Part shown: positions 13,810 through 27,400 of the stretch, piece after piece
Numbering within the stretch: the stretch's first letter is position 1
Layout of the letters: each line of letters opens with the position of its first letter
Assembly: GCF_964355755.1 (NCBI RefSeq)
Contig: NC_092678.1
Location: 20,554,922-20,618,921, forward strand
Length of the DNA: 64,000 nt
Reading direction: 5' to 3'
Source: Antedon mediterranea
Taxonomy: Eukaryota > Echinodermata > Crinoidea > Comatulida > Antedonidae
Notes under the pieces: model-generated
What the model was told of the DNA's origin: nothing
What the model saw: the letters and a program-made list of their open reading frames with translations, nothing else
Database searches by the model: none
Made by a program: the position numbers and the translations under genes

Positions 13810-14455
13810 ATTTTTTTTTTTTTTTTTTTTTTTTTCAATCTTTTTTTAATACATAGAAATACAAAAAAAAGGCAGACAGAGCAAAAATAGAAAAATTATA
13901 CATAATCAATTCTATATAAACACCTTCTTATAAAATAAAAATAGTTGTGCACATCAAGTCAGGATATAGAGTGATACAAATCTATGTTACAGAAGATTAT
14001 CCCAGGCACTCCACTCTTCCCATTCTTCGGATCTATTATTAATCAAACATCTAAACTTTTTAATTGTAAAGTAATATTTTACAAAGCTTATGAGGCCGGT
14101 GGGTGAGAGGAGGCCCGAAAACTTACTCTTATATATATACAACTTTAATATTGACAAAAGTAAATTAATCCTATTGGATGGTGTATTACTAAAAAGCAGT
14201 TCACTTTCCGATACAAATATACGAATGTCAAGATTTCGAGAACACCATTGAAAAAAAAAATTACTTATCCATCTACTGATATTACATTTACAGAATAAAT
14301 GATAAACTGTTTCTCTTCTAATGTTACAAAAGGAGCAGTTATCTTCGTCGATGTACTTAATAATCTTAAGGTAAACTTTAGTTGTGAGGATACTGTTGTT
14401 AAGTCTGATATTATAGGGCATGATTATGTTAAAAATATACATTTTATTCCGAAAT
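13810..14455 (-). mobile_element. 5'-truncated LINE fragment (RT zinc-knuckle end)
   Basis: On the minus strand, 13987-14442 encodes about 150 residues with CSFCNIRRETVYHLFCKC, a C-x2-C-x8-H-x3-C pattern. This is typical of the zinc-binding segment after the reverse transcriptase in L1/Tx1-like LINEs. The poly-T run at 13811-13836 is the poly-A tail of this minus-strand insert. The RT and endonuclease are absent, as expected from 5' truncation. It differs from the LINE near 54 kb, so it is probably another subfamily. No clear target duplication was found. Confidence 0.75.
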
Positions 14456-14459
14456 TTTT

Positions 14460-15317
14460 GGATTAAGATAGGTACGTATTTTTGTGGATACTAGCAAAAT
14501 GTAGGCCTACTATAAGGTTTAATTGTTATAAATTCGTTATTTAATTCTCTTTTAAATGAATATTTCGATTTTTATTGTTATGTAATGAATCTAAATCTAG
14601 TAGAACTAACATTTTCATTCGTATACCCCTATTAGTTGAGGCTGTACCAGTATACACAATGTTTTTTAGTCATACTACTTTTTCTCACTACTGGCCAAGC
14701 ATAGACCAACTCATCAAGAATATTGTCACCAAACAAGTATAAATAAACACATTCCTACTTAATGACATTATTTGGACATACTGTAAGTTGTACCATTTGG
14801 CTGGAAATGTCTTCTACGCCAAACACAATACCAGCACGCGGTCAATTAGTGCAAAGTGGCCTCTCGACTTGTTAAAATCATTGTATTCTTTGTTACGGCT
14901 ATTGTAGGCCTAGCAACATGGTCATTCACAAATATTCCGCATTGATTAGGCCTTCTGTTAATAGTTTTTCTGAAGACAGATTTTACATCTTCTTATAGGC
15001 CTAGACTCAGTGGTCTCTTCAATGGTTTGACAAAAATAATTGGCCTAGACTTTTCCTGCATGGGATCTGTTTTGTATAAAGTTACGGTACTCTTGCCTGA
15101 ATTTTTTTAGGCCTTTCTTTCGCTACTGCAGGATGTAGGAGAGTGTCTTTCTTTCCGGGCTTCCACGGGTACAAATATTACCGTACGTCATAATAATATC
15201 GTTACGTATTTAGCTAAAACAAGTTGTTTAATTATTTGATTTGTACTGTATTAATATTTATATTTGTTTTTGTGATTGCATATTCTTACAAACTTTTTTT
15301 AAGCGGGAACATGTCCT
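14460..15317. other. Non-coding stretch
   Basis: AT-rich and dense in AGGCCT palindromes (for example near 14502, 14906, 14950, 14996 and 15111). No exon or RNA gene is recognised. Confidence 0.45.
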
Positions 15318-15479
15318 TAAGCTCTGTTTACACTATCAAATTAGTTTGACTAAAAAAGTGTGATGTGCCCAAATGTGGTAGTGTTATGCCCAAATATGGT
15401 AGTGATATGACATCATAATGTACATATTATGGGCGCATCATATTGTTTCACATAAAAGTTGGATAGTGTAAACAGAGCT
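15318..15479. mobile_element. MITE M1, copy 6
   Basis: Well-preserved copy: AAGCTCTGTTTACACTATC at the left, GGATAGTGTAAACAGAGCT at the right, two CCCAAAT(A/G)TGGTAGTG units and a GTACATATTATGGGC dyad. Confidence 0.85.
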
Positions 15480-15514
15480 ATACTGCAGCAGCAGCCAACG
15501 GAAAAAAACGTTAG

Positions 15515-15705
15515 ACTTTTAATGCCAATTTACACAGACGAGCGGTAACGATAATAACAATTCATTATGACCATTTACACACACACAACGGGGAGCGGAC
15601 AGGTGGATTCCGCTCACGATAGATACAGATTCTATACGTGGGTCAAGCTACGCGGTTTTCGCTTACCGTTACCGCTTTTCGTCTGTGGAAAATTCCCTTA
15701 ATAGC
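15515..15705. mobile_element. MITE with about 30-bp inverted ends flanked by TTAA
   Basis: ACAGACGAGCGGTAACG at the left is mirrored by CGTTACCGCTTTTCGTCTGT at the right. TTAA occurs just outside both ends, so a TTAA target site (piggyBac or Kolobok style) is possible. No coding capacity. Confidence 0.65.
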
Positions 15706-16136
15706 ACGCATGTCATTAATAAATGTTGTATGGTTATTTCATATAGATTGACATTTCCAACTTGGATTAAACCAACATGAAAAACAATAAAACATTTAAA
15801 CAACAACAACGTCACTCACGCAATCGTTATCAATAATAAAGATAATGTTGTTAATTAATTGCAATTGTGTTGAAACTAAACTCCAATTACACAGATAGGT
15901 ATATTGATTGGCAACTACGATGCCCAGAGTTTGTTATGGGAAGTTGATATCAGTACAGTCGGGAAGGTTAACTATCCATAATTTACTTTTACATGCAGTG
16001 TCTTCACAGGTATATATGTTTACGATTTAACTTGTATATTAACTGCTACGCTAGGCTAAATAACATAAGGATCTTGTGGTGCAATAAACAAAATCTACAC
16101 ACAATAGGGCTACAAGCTAAAGAAGAAACAAAACAA

Positions 16137-16455
16137 GCGAGTGAGTGGCCGAGCGGTTAAGACGGTGGAACCGTAATCACGTAGCCATAACATCGGCAGG
16201 GGTTCGAGGCTCACTCACTCCATGGTTCTGGTGGTAGAACGAGTCTTCTCGGATAAGGACTATAAACCGTAGGTCCAGTGCACACAACTTGCTCGTGTGC
16301 ACTTTAAAGAACCTAGTACATCTTTCGAGACGAGTAGGGAGTACCCCGGTGTATTAGTACATCACAGCCACTGATCACCAACTGGGCCCTCTGGGAGATC
16401 AGTCTTTGACTGAAGAGGTCACCCAGTATAAAGATAAAACAAACAACAAGGTCAC
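16137..16455 (+). mobile_element. tRNA-derived SINE
   Basis: The head is a degenerate tRNA: TGGCCGAGCGGTTAAGACG is an A box of the Leu/Ser type and GGGGTTCGAGGCTC a B box. About 240 bp of tRNA-unrelated body follows (CTCGGATAAGGACTATAAACC; GTGTGCACTTTAAAG; CTGGGCCCTCTGGGAGATC), then an A-rich tail (AAAGATAAAACAAACAACAA). This is the structure of Pol III SINEs. It is not a functional tRNA: the mature fold is lost and it continues directly into the body. Confidence 0.85.
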
Positions 16456-17019
16456 AGCAAACTTTTCACGTGAATCATAGGCCCTACGTCCTTTTTCACT
16501 GTTACAAAAAGATGGAGAAAAAAAGCAACGCTTATGATTTAATTGTTCAATCCAACCTTCAGACTGTAGTACGAGATGATTTTTAACCTTTGACCTGAAG
16601 GAAGAATTGTTGCGTTGTAATTCACTTGGTTGTTCGGTAATGTCCGATAATCCGCACTTTTTGGATTAAATATATTTTTGTTCACCTGCTTTCTTATCTT
16701 TATGTGATGTCCTTAAGTATTCGAGGTGACCCAGTTTTTTTTAACACCTTTTTAAAAACATTTCCTTATTAGAAAAGAAACAGAAATGAATTATGTAAAG
16801 TACCTTCTGTTTGTTCAAAACAAAGAATACTATATTATCAAAAAAGAAAGAGCAATCAACTATTTTTTCTGGAACATGTAAGATGAAAAGGTGTAGAGCG
16901 CCGCTTACGTCGGGATGTAGATAGCTTTTTTTTGCGGCAAGTGACTAAATACAGACACGATGGTAATGTATGTAATAAACTATATAATAACATACCCCAC
17001 TGGGAATTAATTTTGATTT

Positions 17020-17100
17020 GTCCAATATGTGGCCAAATATGGTAGTGATTTACCCAAATATGGTAGTGGTATAACATCAAAATGTCCATATATGGGTATA
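17020..17100. mobile_element. MITE M1 internal fragment
   Basis: Only the GGCCAAATATGGTAGTGATT units and the GTCCATATATGGGTATA dyad of family M1 remain. Confidence 0.6.
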
Positions 17101-17750
17101 TCTTTTTTTTAAATAATATCCTGGATTTAAATAGCGTTAAACATCTAAGCACTGAACATTATTACCTATTTTTTTTTATCAAACACGTATGGAAACATAC
17201 TCCCATAATGCAGATAGTAATCAGCGGTATCAACGGCTTTACGTCCCATCCGAAGGACAATGCAATGATGAGAGTAAAGCATCTTGCCTAGGATACAATT
17301 AGTATGGTATACTGTATATAGGCTCGAACCCATGCTATCACGATATTATCATTACTACATCACTCATATTACTGTTCATGTAAATATATAGCGACCTCTA
17401 TAATGTCATAATTAATTATGAATTATTCATGATTTCAGCCTTAGCCTCTTAAAAGAGAAAAATATAAAGACTCCTGTATATACAGCACCCGATGCGATTT
17501 CAGACGTTCGCTCTCCCATCCAGAACGCCAACTGACCAGAACCGGCATTTCAACGCAGTATGGCCGTACAAATTGGGTGTTTGAACTTCAATGAATTAAA
17601 ATAATGTAGTCATAAGAATCCTAATTCTCAAATAGAGCGAGAAATTCTTGCAATGGTTTGTAGTCAAGTCAAGTCAAGTGTCAGATGTCTGTGGTTAAGT
17701 AGTACAACATGTAACATATGCAATAATGACTGATTTTTTTTTTCGACAAC

Positions 17751-17756
17751 TTTATT
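17751..17756 (-). promoter_or_regulatory. Candidate polyadenylation signal of gene A
   Basis: TTTATT on the plus strand reads AATAAA on the minus strand, 629 bases past the gene A stop. The surrounding TCGACAACTTTATTTAAGCG is shared with the region past gene B at 46482-46501, so it probably belongs to the duplicated 3' end. Inferred from position and conservation. Confidence 0.5.
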
Positions 17757-18384
17757 TAAGCGGTAAATTACGTTAAGATTTTAATTAAAATACTGATGCA
17801 TTTAGTTTACCTGTAATTAATACACCAATTTAACAATATTAATAATAATTTTTGCATTTAAATACATCGAAGCTCTAATAGTTTTTTTTTCTGCGAGGAG
17901 TTTCTGGTATGAGGCCAACGGCATCCGGTCACGGGACGAAAGGCTTAATTAAAGTGTGTCTTGTATATAAGATCTAGTTGAACTAGGCCTACGACTATTA
18001 TTTTCCTTAAAAATCGGAAAGGCATATGATTGTACAGTAACATTGACACGACATGTAACGTTCACAAAAATGTTTATATGTTTACAAAAGTATTTAACTA
18101 AGCCGAAGCCTGGGACACGGCATTTTTTGCATAAATTGCATGAAATTGATAATTAGGACTACTTTCTAAAATACAGTGACAGTGAGTTACGATTAGTAAA
18201 TTTCTGAAATGTTTTGCATTTAAATAAGCTGCAAATATCATAATTACAATCACAAACAAATATAAAACGAACATTTTTAGTAAAATTTAAAGAAAAGTTT
18301 TCGACGCCATTTAACAGGACAAATTCCAATTTGCCTAATAATTGCGAAAGCCAAATATAAGTCGGGCCGCTAAAATATCATAAT

Positions 18385-18443
18385 TTAGCAGCAATCTTTT
18401 TTCATTTTCAAAACGCCATCATACTTGAGGCCACTGTCGTCAT
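18385..18443 (-). CDS. Gene A exon 17 (C-terminal tail, stop)
   Basis: Starts after acceptor CTCATCTACAG in phase 1 and encodes YDDSGLKYDGVLKMKKDCC, then TAA. Gene B has the same exon with three residue changes. The paired terminal cysteines suggest disulfide-linked multimers (inference). Confidence 0.85.
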
Positions 18444-21400
18444 CTGTAGATGAGATAGAAATTAATTAAAAAAATTAAGTAATGTTATATTATAGTAACT
18501 ATAGGAAAATTAATACAAGTATAACTTTAAAATCTAACGTGGTTTAGGCCCATTGTCAGAATTAAGATCACCGTATATTAAAACAATAGAGTCTAATTTA
18601 TTTCCAAAGTACAGCTTATTTTAAGACCAATCACCGGGGTCAGTTCAGATAAGCCGTCGCTTGAGATTGGTCAAACGTCAGACAACAGTAACCAAAATAG
18701 AATACGATAACTTACACCTCCAGTTGCCCTCACTAGTTCCAGCCGTCTTGAAGTCCGGCAAACTTTTTGTCAAAGAGTCCCAGGCGTCTTTACTGATAAA
18801 CTCCCACGTTGCACCATGATCTTTACTACGCATGTAACTGCGCATATCCATGTGAATGCCATAGATAAGTCCTTTGAGTTGGTCAGATCCAATGACATTG
18901 TGTAGGTTCATTGGTAGAGCTATAGGAGAATATTTACATTTTTATACATTATTATATAATGGTAGAAAAATATTAATAAATACAATGTTCCGTTTATTTA
19001 CCATTTTTTTAATTGGAAAATATGAGAACAACATTGTTGTGTGGCCGCTAGGCATTCAAGGCAGGATGTATTGACAAAAGAAATATAGTTGCTAGTTCTC
19101 CGCACATCCAAAGATCTCCGGGAGAAATTGTCAGTGGTCTTTTACTTTTCAATTTAGTTAGAGATTTCTCTTGCTGTCCATATCGATGTGTATGGTCCCC
19201 CGTGGCAGGTTGACTCCAAGTATGGAAGTTCTAAGTGCTTTGATATACCAGCCAGCCTCAGGTCAGTGCTATTCTTTGAGGGACATTACGAAAACAATCC
19301 TCATTGTTTTACCTTTCCAGCGTCCATCTGGTGGATTATCTTGTACATAGCAGGACGGAACAACCTTGTCTGATAGACGTCTAACTGAAGGGTTACAAGC
19401 AAAAATGAGGTCGTTATCCGGATCGTCCAACTTCTTAGTTATGACAAAACCCCGGTCATAATAATCTGTCGAAATAATATAAAGCAAATAGATAAATTCT
19501 ATTGTTTGAAAAATATGTTGATGCTTTGACAAATTGCTAAAAGTCGCACGGATAAAACCATGTTAAATAGGAACGAATCGCGCTCGGGGATTGTTGGTAA
19601 AAGTGCGTCTATGTTATTTACTCGTTTCTTTAGGGGTTTTAAAGGATATTATTTTAGACTAATTTTAACATTACTGAAACATGTATTGTAGATTGAGAAG
19701 TATTATAATGTTTAAGCTCTTGGAGTTTTCTAATAATACGAAGGAACTTTTTGTGCAATATTAGTTATACTATACAGAATTCTTTTTTTCCAAACTTACC
19801 TGGAACTGGGCATTTACTAGGATCACTGACACACACAGTATGTTTTCCGTTTTCACACTTATGAGCACCAGCCACGCAACCATCGCACTGGCTAGATCTT
19901 CCATCATAATGGCAGACGTCTGTCTGAGATTCGGTCCATTTGCTGTACCTCATCACAGCTTCTTTTGCATATCTTAGTACTGGTTCTGAAGAATAAAAGT
20001 ACTATAACAATGAACAACATTGATTATTTTTCTGAAACCCTCTTTCTAATAGACAATTTGTGCGTTTCTTTATTACAAAATTGCAGTTGTAACTCATTTA
20101 GAGGTTTATTGTGACTATCAAGTCTATGCTAGTATGTAGTCATTATCGAAAAAACCAAGTACCCAATCACAACGCAACAATTTGTACTTAGGTCAAAGTT
20201 TAAAACATTATTGCATTTATCCGATAATTATCCAATAGGGTTGGTGAAATTCAGTCCAAAATACGCAGAATTTTTTCCAAAATACGTAAAGTTGAGGGCG
20301 CTATACTAATCCAAAATACGCGAGTCTTTCAAAAATACGTCGACTTGAGGGCGCTATTCATTTTCCAAAATACGCGAATTGTCCAAAATACGTCAAGTTG
20401 AGGGCGCTAGTCATTTTCCAAAATACGTCAATTTGGAACCGCTTGTAATTTTCCAAAATACGTCAACTTGAGAGCGCTATTCATTTTCCAAAATACGCGA
20501 TTTAAATAATTACTTTACTTCTTCTAACCAATTATTGATATTATTTTAATTACAATACCATATGCTTTTTATTATTATTATATATTATATGAAATAACTA
20601 TTATGTTAGATTTCAGATTAGGTAACTTATTTGACCATAAATACTGTACATTAAATTGAAAGCGATGTTGGTCTGTTGAGCTCGGGAAAAATATCGATTT
20701 TGTAGATCACCAAATATATAACACATGCCTATGACTATGCTTAAATACTATATACGTACATGCTGCTTTTGTAGCTGGTTTATGCCTCATTTAAACTAGC
20801 TACGTCTGGCAATGCAATCGTACATCGTTCAGACATTATTAATGTATATTATAGGCACTGTCTATTGACTGATGTTGGCACATATTTGTTTTTATTCAGT
20901 AATAAATGATTACATTAAAAAATAATAATTGGCTACTCTATGACATTTTATTTACAAAAAATTATGCCTTCCAATACTTTCATTTATAACTAAAATGTAC
21001 TTGTTTGTTTTACTTACACTTTCAATATGATACATTTGGAAAGGCTCTCGTATTTTGGAAAAAAAGTTTGCCGCCCTCAAGTTGACGTATTTTGGAAAAT
21101 TACTAGCGGTCCCAAATTGCAAATTGACGTATTTTGGACAAATCGCGTATTTTGGAAATGAATAACGCCCTCAATTTGACGTATTTTGGACAATTTGCGT
21201 ATTTTGGAAAATGAATAGCGCCCTCAAGTTGACGTATTTTGGAAAGACTCGCGTATTTTGGATTAGTATAGCGCCCTCAACTTGACGTAATTTGGAAAAA
21301 ATTCTGCGTATTTTGGACTGATGTTCACCAACCCGACTCTTAATTATCCGATTTGAATGAGATAATTATCGGTTACTTTTTCTGGAGCGGAATCAGGAAA

Positions 21401-24400
21401 ACATATGAACTTCATCGGTTAATTATCGGTTAAGTTTATCGGTTAAGTTTTATCGGTTAATTTTAGGCTGCAGAGACACGGTCTTGTGCAGTGGCCTACG
21501 TAAGGACCATGGAATTAGCGTACCGTGTTCAAAATAATCTAACATATGATACTCGCAGATAGCTGGCAGGATAGCGGTGCAGTCCATTATGTCCCAGTCA
21601 CCAAGATCAGTACTGACATCCCTGGTATCGTAAACATCTACAAAAGCCGCAGCTCCGCAGTCTTCAGTCACACTTGTTCCGGGTCTGTTTGGTAGCCATT
21701 TTGTAAAAGACGCCGATGACCCGTTTGTCCACTTGAAAGTATCAGTACCCTAAAACATATACATTGTTATAATTGAAAAGTCATATTGAGTATAATAAAC
21801 GGCATGTCATGTGATTAATTATAGACTTGTCCTATCAAAGTTACGTCGCCCTGCTCGTGTAGTTAACATGACAAGTTCATTACGGCGATTACGAGTGACA
21901 CGGGGTCTGATAGCCATACTCACCCCAACGTCTTTCAGCCCAATCCAGTATTTGTATGGCGAGAGTGCTGGAACCAGGTCGCGAAGAAATTGCTGTTCAC
22001 ACGTATCTTCAATCATGACTAATTGCGCATTGTCTGCTTCACAGGCCGCCTTTGCTGCATCCCAAGTTTCTAGCGTGTCGTTGAACACTTTGTAACACGT
22101 TTCTTTGTAAGGTGTGTAACCAGACCGACATAAATCTAGAAGTACAGTGTAAGAGTTATAGAGTAATTATAATCAGCCGATTCATGTCTGTAAGAACCAT
22201 AGACACACTCTTAATTACAACGTAATATATCGATCACATGTAAACTTGTATCAACGCAAGTTGTTTTAGTTGAGGAAGTCATCGTTATGATACATATGTG
22301 ACCCTGTATCTACAACTTACCACCACCAACATCTGGTCTGTCCGAATACATAAATTGAAAATGTTTTGTGCTGGCAAGAACTTTAGCGCTATTAGCAGCC
22401 GAGAACCACAACAAATCAGCCACGCCAACAAAGCGACGAGTGCCCGGAGCAGTTTTTCCGTTTTTGTCGATTCCTAGGCGTACACGGAAAGTTGGTTTTG
22501 CTGCAATCTGAATGGTTCCAAGCTGTGAAATACATGAGAAATGTTACTACGCTTATTTTTGATTTCATTTAGAAAACCCCTGTCCATTTATCATAAGTCA
22601 TTAAAACAGAGAGTTAAACACACCGCCCAGCGAAATAAAGGCTGTAATAATTGTAATCAAATAAAATAGCCTAATAATAACAAATTTGAAGATTGAAAAA
22701 ATCGGACCCAGCCACAACCGAATTTGTTATCCTGATGCAGACAGACGTCATACTTCATTAATAAGTATATGAATGTATTCTGAACATGTTACTGAAGGTA
22801 TTACACTGGCCACCCGTTTCCTAATCTTTCAAAATGTATTAGCGCTGTAGGTAAACAATCATAAATAAAAGTATTCTTCCAAACCTTAACCAAGCTGACC
22901 GTGTGCCCTACACATAATTGAATCTGGTTGATGGTAGAATAACTTACATTAAATCGAACAGGAGATGGTCCAGGCATGCTTGGGTTTACCGCTGGTGGCT
23001 GGAACAGCTCTGTGTATTCTGATTCAAGTTTAATATATTGCACATGTTTCGACTTCATTATTGTGAAAGTTACATCTACTGATTTTCCCGTTGAATCGTC
23101 ATCGTGCCAAATACTAATCAGTATTATTACATCATCACTGAAAATAACAACCAACAATTAATACTATTATCGAAAACAAATCAGAGTGGTACCACAATCA
23201 CTATATCCCAATACTTATAGGACGTTAAGAGTGATTATGTGAACATATCTGCCGTACTTTGAGAAAAGGGCTTATATACAAAAAACTATTTTTTATTAAT
23301 TGACCAAAACGTGTTTTTGTTTTTCATTACAACAGTTCTTGTAATATTTTATTTTCAAATGAATCTATTTCAACAGTAAATTATTGAAAAATATTTGACA
23401 TAATTTTCAATTATTACTTTTTTATTTGGGGGTCAAATTGTAGATAAAGCCTTTTTTTCAAATTATTTGTACTTAAAAGTGGCGGGAAATACTTTGAAAA
23501 CAGGGCACTTTTGCAGTTATTGATTTTTGATCAAAATTTACCAAGAAATTTAGTAACTTTAGTTGAAATAAATTATAAATGCAATTTAGATCACGTAATT
23601 TGTAAAAAAAAATAATTATCAAATATATGAAAAAGGCTTTTCTCTTGAAAGTGTTAATCTGCCTCATTATATATCCATCACACTGTTATCTGATTGGTCA
23701 ATTGCTGTAGATGAGGCCTTTTGTCAAAACGTCAAATGCCGCGACTCAAATGTCAAACGCTTATGTATAAATTGGTTACATTTAAAATTCTTCAAACATG
23801 AACAATGATTGCCAACGAAATACGACGAATGCAATTGTTTGCCAATTAAATAATGCACATCACAATTTCTGATAGTGTTCGCTAGTGTCAACTTGAACAA
23901 TTCTAATTTATCTTATTTTATTCATACAATGCTACAATAATAAGAATAATTACTCTTACAGTAGGCCTACATTGCTTGTATCCGATACTAAACTTACCCT
24001 TTATAAAAGGAATTAGTTTCGTATGTTATCTTGAACGACATCTTAGGCTTCGGGACTTCATTAATCAGCGTCTGAACTGGTACTTCTCCAACCCAGATGT
24101 GAGCTCCGTCGCCAATCTGCATTCCAAGTCCTAACCAGTGCTCTGATCCATTGACCACCGCGTCTGTATCGTCTAGAACAACTTCTACTTCTAACGCTAA
24201 GATGTTATTAGAAGCGTCTGGGTCGATCACTTCAATAAGTCCGTCGAACTGTGTCACTGACCAGTCTTTAAGGATGCCGAAGTCATCATCGTTAGCAATG
24301 TACTGCGTCTGAGGAGCGTAGTAGCAGAATTCTGTCGAATATGTACACGATAATGAGTCACTGACATACAAAACGGACACTTTGTTGACACTCCACTGCT

Positions 24401-27400
24401 CGCTTGTCTTGTTAGTCGTAAAGTTATACGGTAGTGTGACTTCAATTGTAGGATCAGCGGTACCTTTTGGAAACTCAACAATAAGGTTCATATGCACCTT
24501 TTGACCAACGTTAACATAAACATTGCCATCTGCAGACTGCTCGGTGATGTTCATCACGAAATGCGGTAGTTTACTGAAAACTGCGTTTGACACTCCTTCT
24601 GCGGTGACTAAGCCATTGAATATGTCAGTTATTTCAACAGTTATAGTTACACGTAAAATAGCTCCAGGTTTTACGTCAGCTACGTAGAAATTGATATAAC
24701 AACAATAAATAACAATTTTTATTGTATATCTAAAATAATGCAGATTAGGAAGACATTAAAACTATAATGTTCACTTCAAAGACGTATTGGACCAGTGTTA
24801 TACTTCATGTTAAATACATGCCTTAAACTACGAAAGCATAGTTTTTGTTAGCACTTGGTGACGTAATTACGGTTTTGTACAACAAAGCAATGTACGGTTA
24901 CCGGAGATATCTATAGGAACTGTTATAATGTGATATGGTTGGTTGGGGTCTGCACATTAATTCATTAAAAATACTTTTACAAAACATTATCAATTTGATA
25001 ATAAATCTGATCATATACGCTAACGACATCAGTTTTATAGGAACAAGGATGTGGTAACACTCAGTTGGGTTCAACAGCTTACAGTGTAAATTATTAATTT
25101 GGCTAAAAAACAAACAAAAGATTCAGTCAAAATACCATTAACAGTGGAATTGATGGTCCCTTCAAATTGAATGTCAGATGAAAATAAACTGTTATTACTT
25201 ATAGATAAAGTAATTTCTGATGCGGAGACCAGGGTGAACGTGAAGTTGCTCTGAAAAATACAATGCATCCGTAGCAGCATCTGATAGCAAATATGACTTA
25301 AAAACAAATCAAGAAGAAACCCAGCAATAGGTAAACATATTTAGCGGTAATTTATATAGAAGAAGATTAAATTCGGATATTTTTCATTTCTTCCGCACGC
25401 CCAATTTTAATTATTAAAAAAAATACCAATATCTATGGTTTCACATACCATTAGCCTACATTCAGTTATATTTAATTATTTTACTGCTAAAATCACACGT
25501 CACACGTCACACTGTTATGATCACAACATTAACCAATACCGTATATTAGGAACATATAAAACTGAACCATACCGTGATGGTTGAGTCGGTGTTTCCGTTT
25601 CCTGTTAAAGTCCATATAAAAGGATCTGCAGACAGGTTGAACTGAAAAAAGATGTTTACTATAATTACCACCCGATTATCGATGCTGTATCTGTATTTGC
25701 TCAGTATCATAGGAATAGTTGGTAATACAACATCACATGTGCTTCACATGTTTCTCCTGGTATCATATCATAAGAAAATATTCCTCTGGTACTTTGAAAC
25801 TATATCTCGAAGATACAGCACTGAGAATCGAGTAATAATTACACCCAGCCGGGTTTTAGTACTATACATTATGTTCCACGCGCGTGTGTTATTTCTTGGA
25901 TAAACTAACTTATATGTATAATATTTATCCATGTCAACACACGTATAATGGATATGTTTAAATTCGTAGCTTGTTTCATTTGGCAAAATTCATTTTACGT
26001 CCGTCAGTAGGACAGACATGTTCGCAGTAGGCTTATGGTGGATTTTTTTTTTTTTTTTATTTCTTTATTCTGATATAAAATCAATAGGATAAATACACAA
26101 AAAAGTACCGAGACGGCAAACTTATTTCCATTGTGGTCCTAAATTATAGTCTGGCCAACATTTGTTTTAGTTCTTTGTCGTTTTATTAGGTTATATGCAT
26201 GATATGCATATAACCTCTTGATTCTGTCAAAATCTTTATTTATTTATTTATTTATTTATTTATTAGGTTATATGCATGATATGCATATAACCTCTTGATT
26301 CTGTCAAAATCTTTATTTATTTATTTATTTATTAGGTTATATGCATGATATGCATATAACCTCTTGATTCTGTCAAAATCTTTATTTATTTATTTATTTA
26401 TTAGGTTATATGCATGATATGCATATAACCTCTTGATTCTGTCAAAATCTTTATTTATTTATTTATTTATTTATTTATTCTTTCCTTAGCACTATTTTGT
26501 CCGTGCATTATCTTGGCATCAGTTTAATCTAGCTAAGTCAAGTTTTCAGAGTATATTCCTTATGGCCAGGAATCGATGTGGTTATATTTTCACGATGCGT
26601 AATCAAAAATTACGCGGTCTACGCGCGATTTTACGAAATCACGTTTGTAATCATATCTTCACAAGCATGAATCACAATTAAACAAAATTTGGTACTCATA
26701 AATTTCAGGTCATATTTCATCATATGGCAATACAATTACGTGCGTAGCGCATATAACGCTTGCGTACGCGCGCTTAAAATGTTCAAAATTGTCAAAATTT
26801 ATTTTCGATGAAATTAGAGTACGTTTCAGGCAATTTTAAGCGTTTAAAAAATTGCCATGAGTGCGCAAATTTTTGCACGCGCACTGCGCGTTAAACGTTA
26901 ATGCGCACTCTTTTTGCCCGATTTCTGTTTTACAATCTTTCTTTAATAATATCATCATATTTGATTCAGGTTTCAACTCGGAATTGCGTTATACGAGCAC
27001 GTCAAAAGTGATTGGCTACGCACGTATAAGTTAACAAAATGGTGAAAATATGCTAAATTTTTAAATTAATATATATCGTCAGAATGCAGGGGAACACCTA
27101 TTTTTTATTTCATTTTCTTGAAGTGTATGTATCATATGTATGATTTATTATCAAATTAAGAGAACCAAAGTTGATTAAGTCATCATTAATTGCATATTAA
27201 ATTTAAAAAAAATAATTTCGACAATCAAACAAATTATGACATTTTCTTAGGCCAAAATAACAAACTTAACATTAACTTTCTTCCTTCAAAAGTTCATATA
27301 TTAAAGTTAAAAGTATGTAGTTTGACAGTGCATCATTTGTTTACATTTTAAAGATGTCATCATAGTAAAAAATTATAATTCATTTCGGTATGTAATAATC

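Noticed and set aside
16137-16220. Functional tRNA-Leu/Ser gene
   Set aside because: The A and B boxes are good but the mature fold is poor, and the sequence runs into a SINE body with an A-rich tail.
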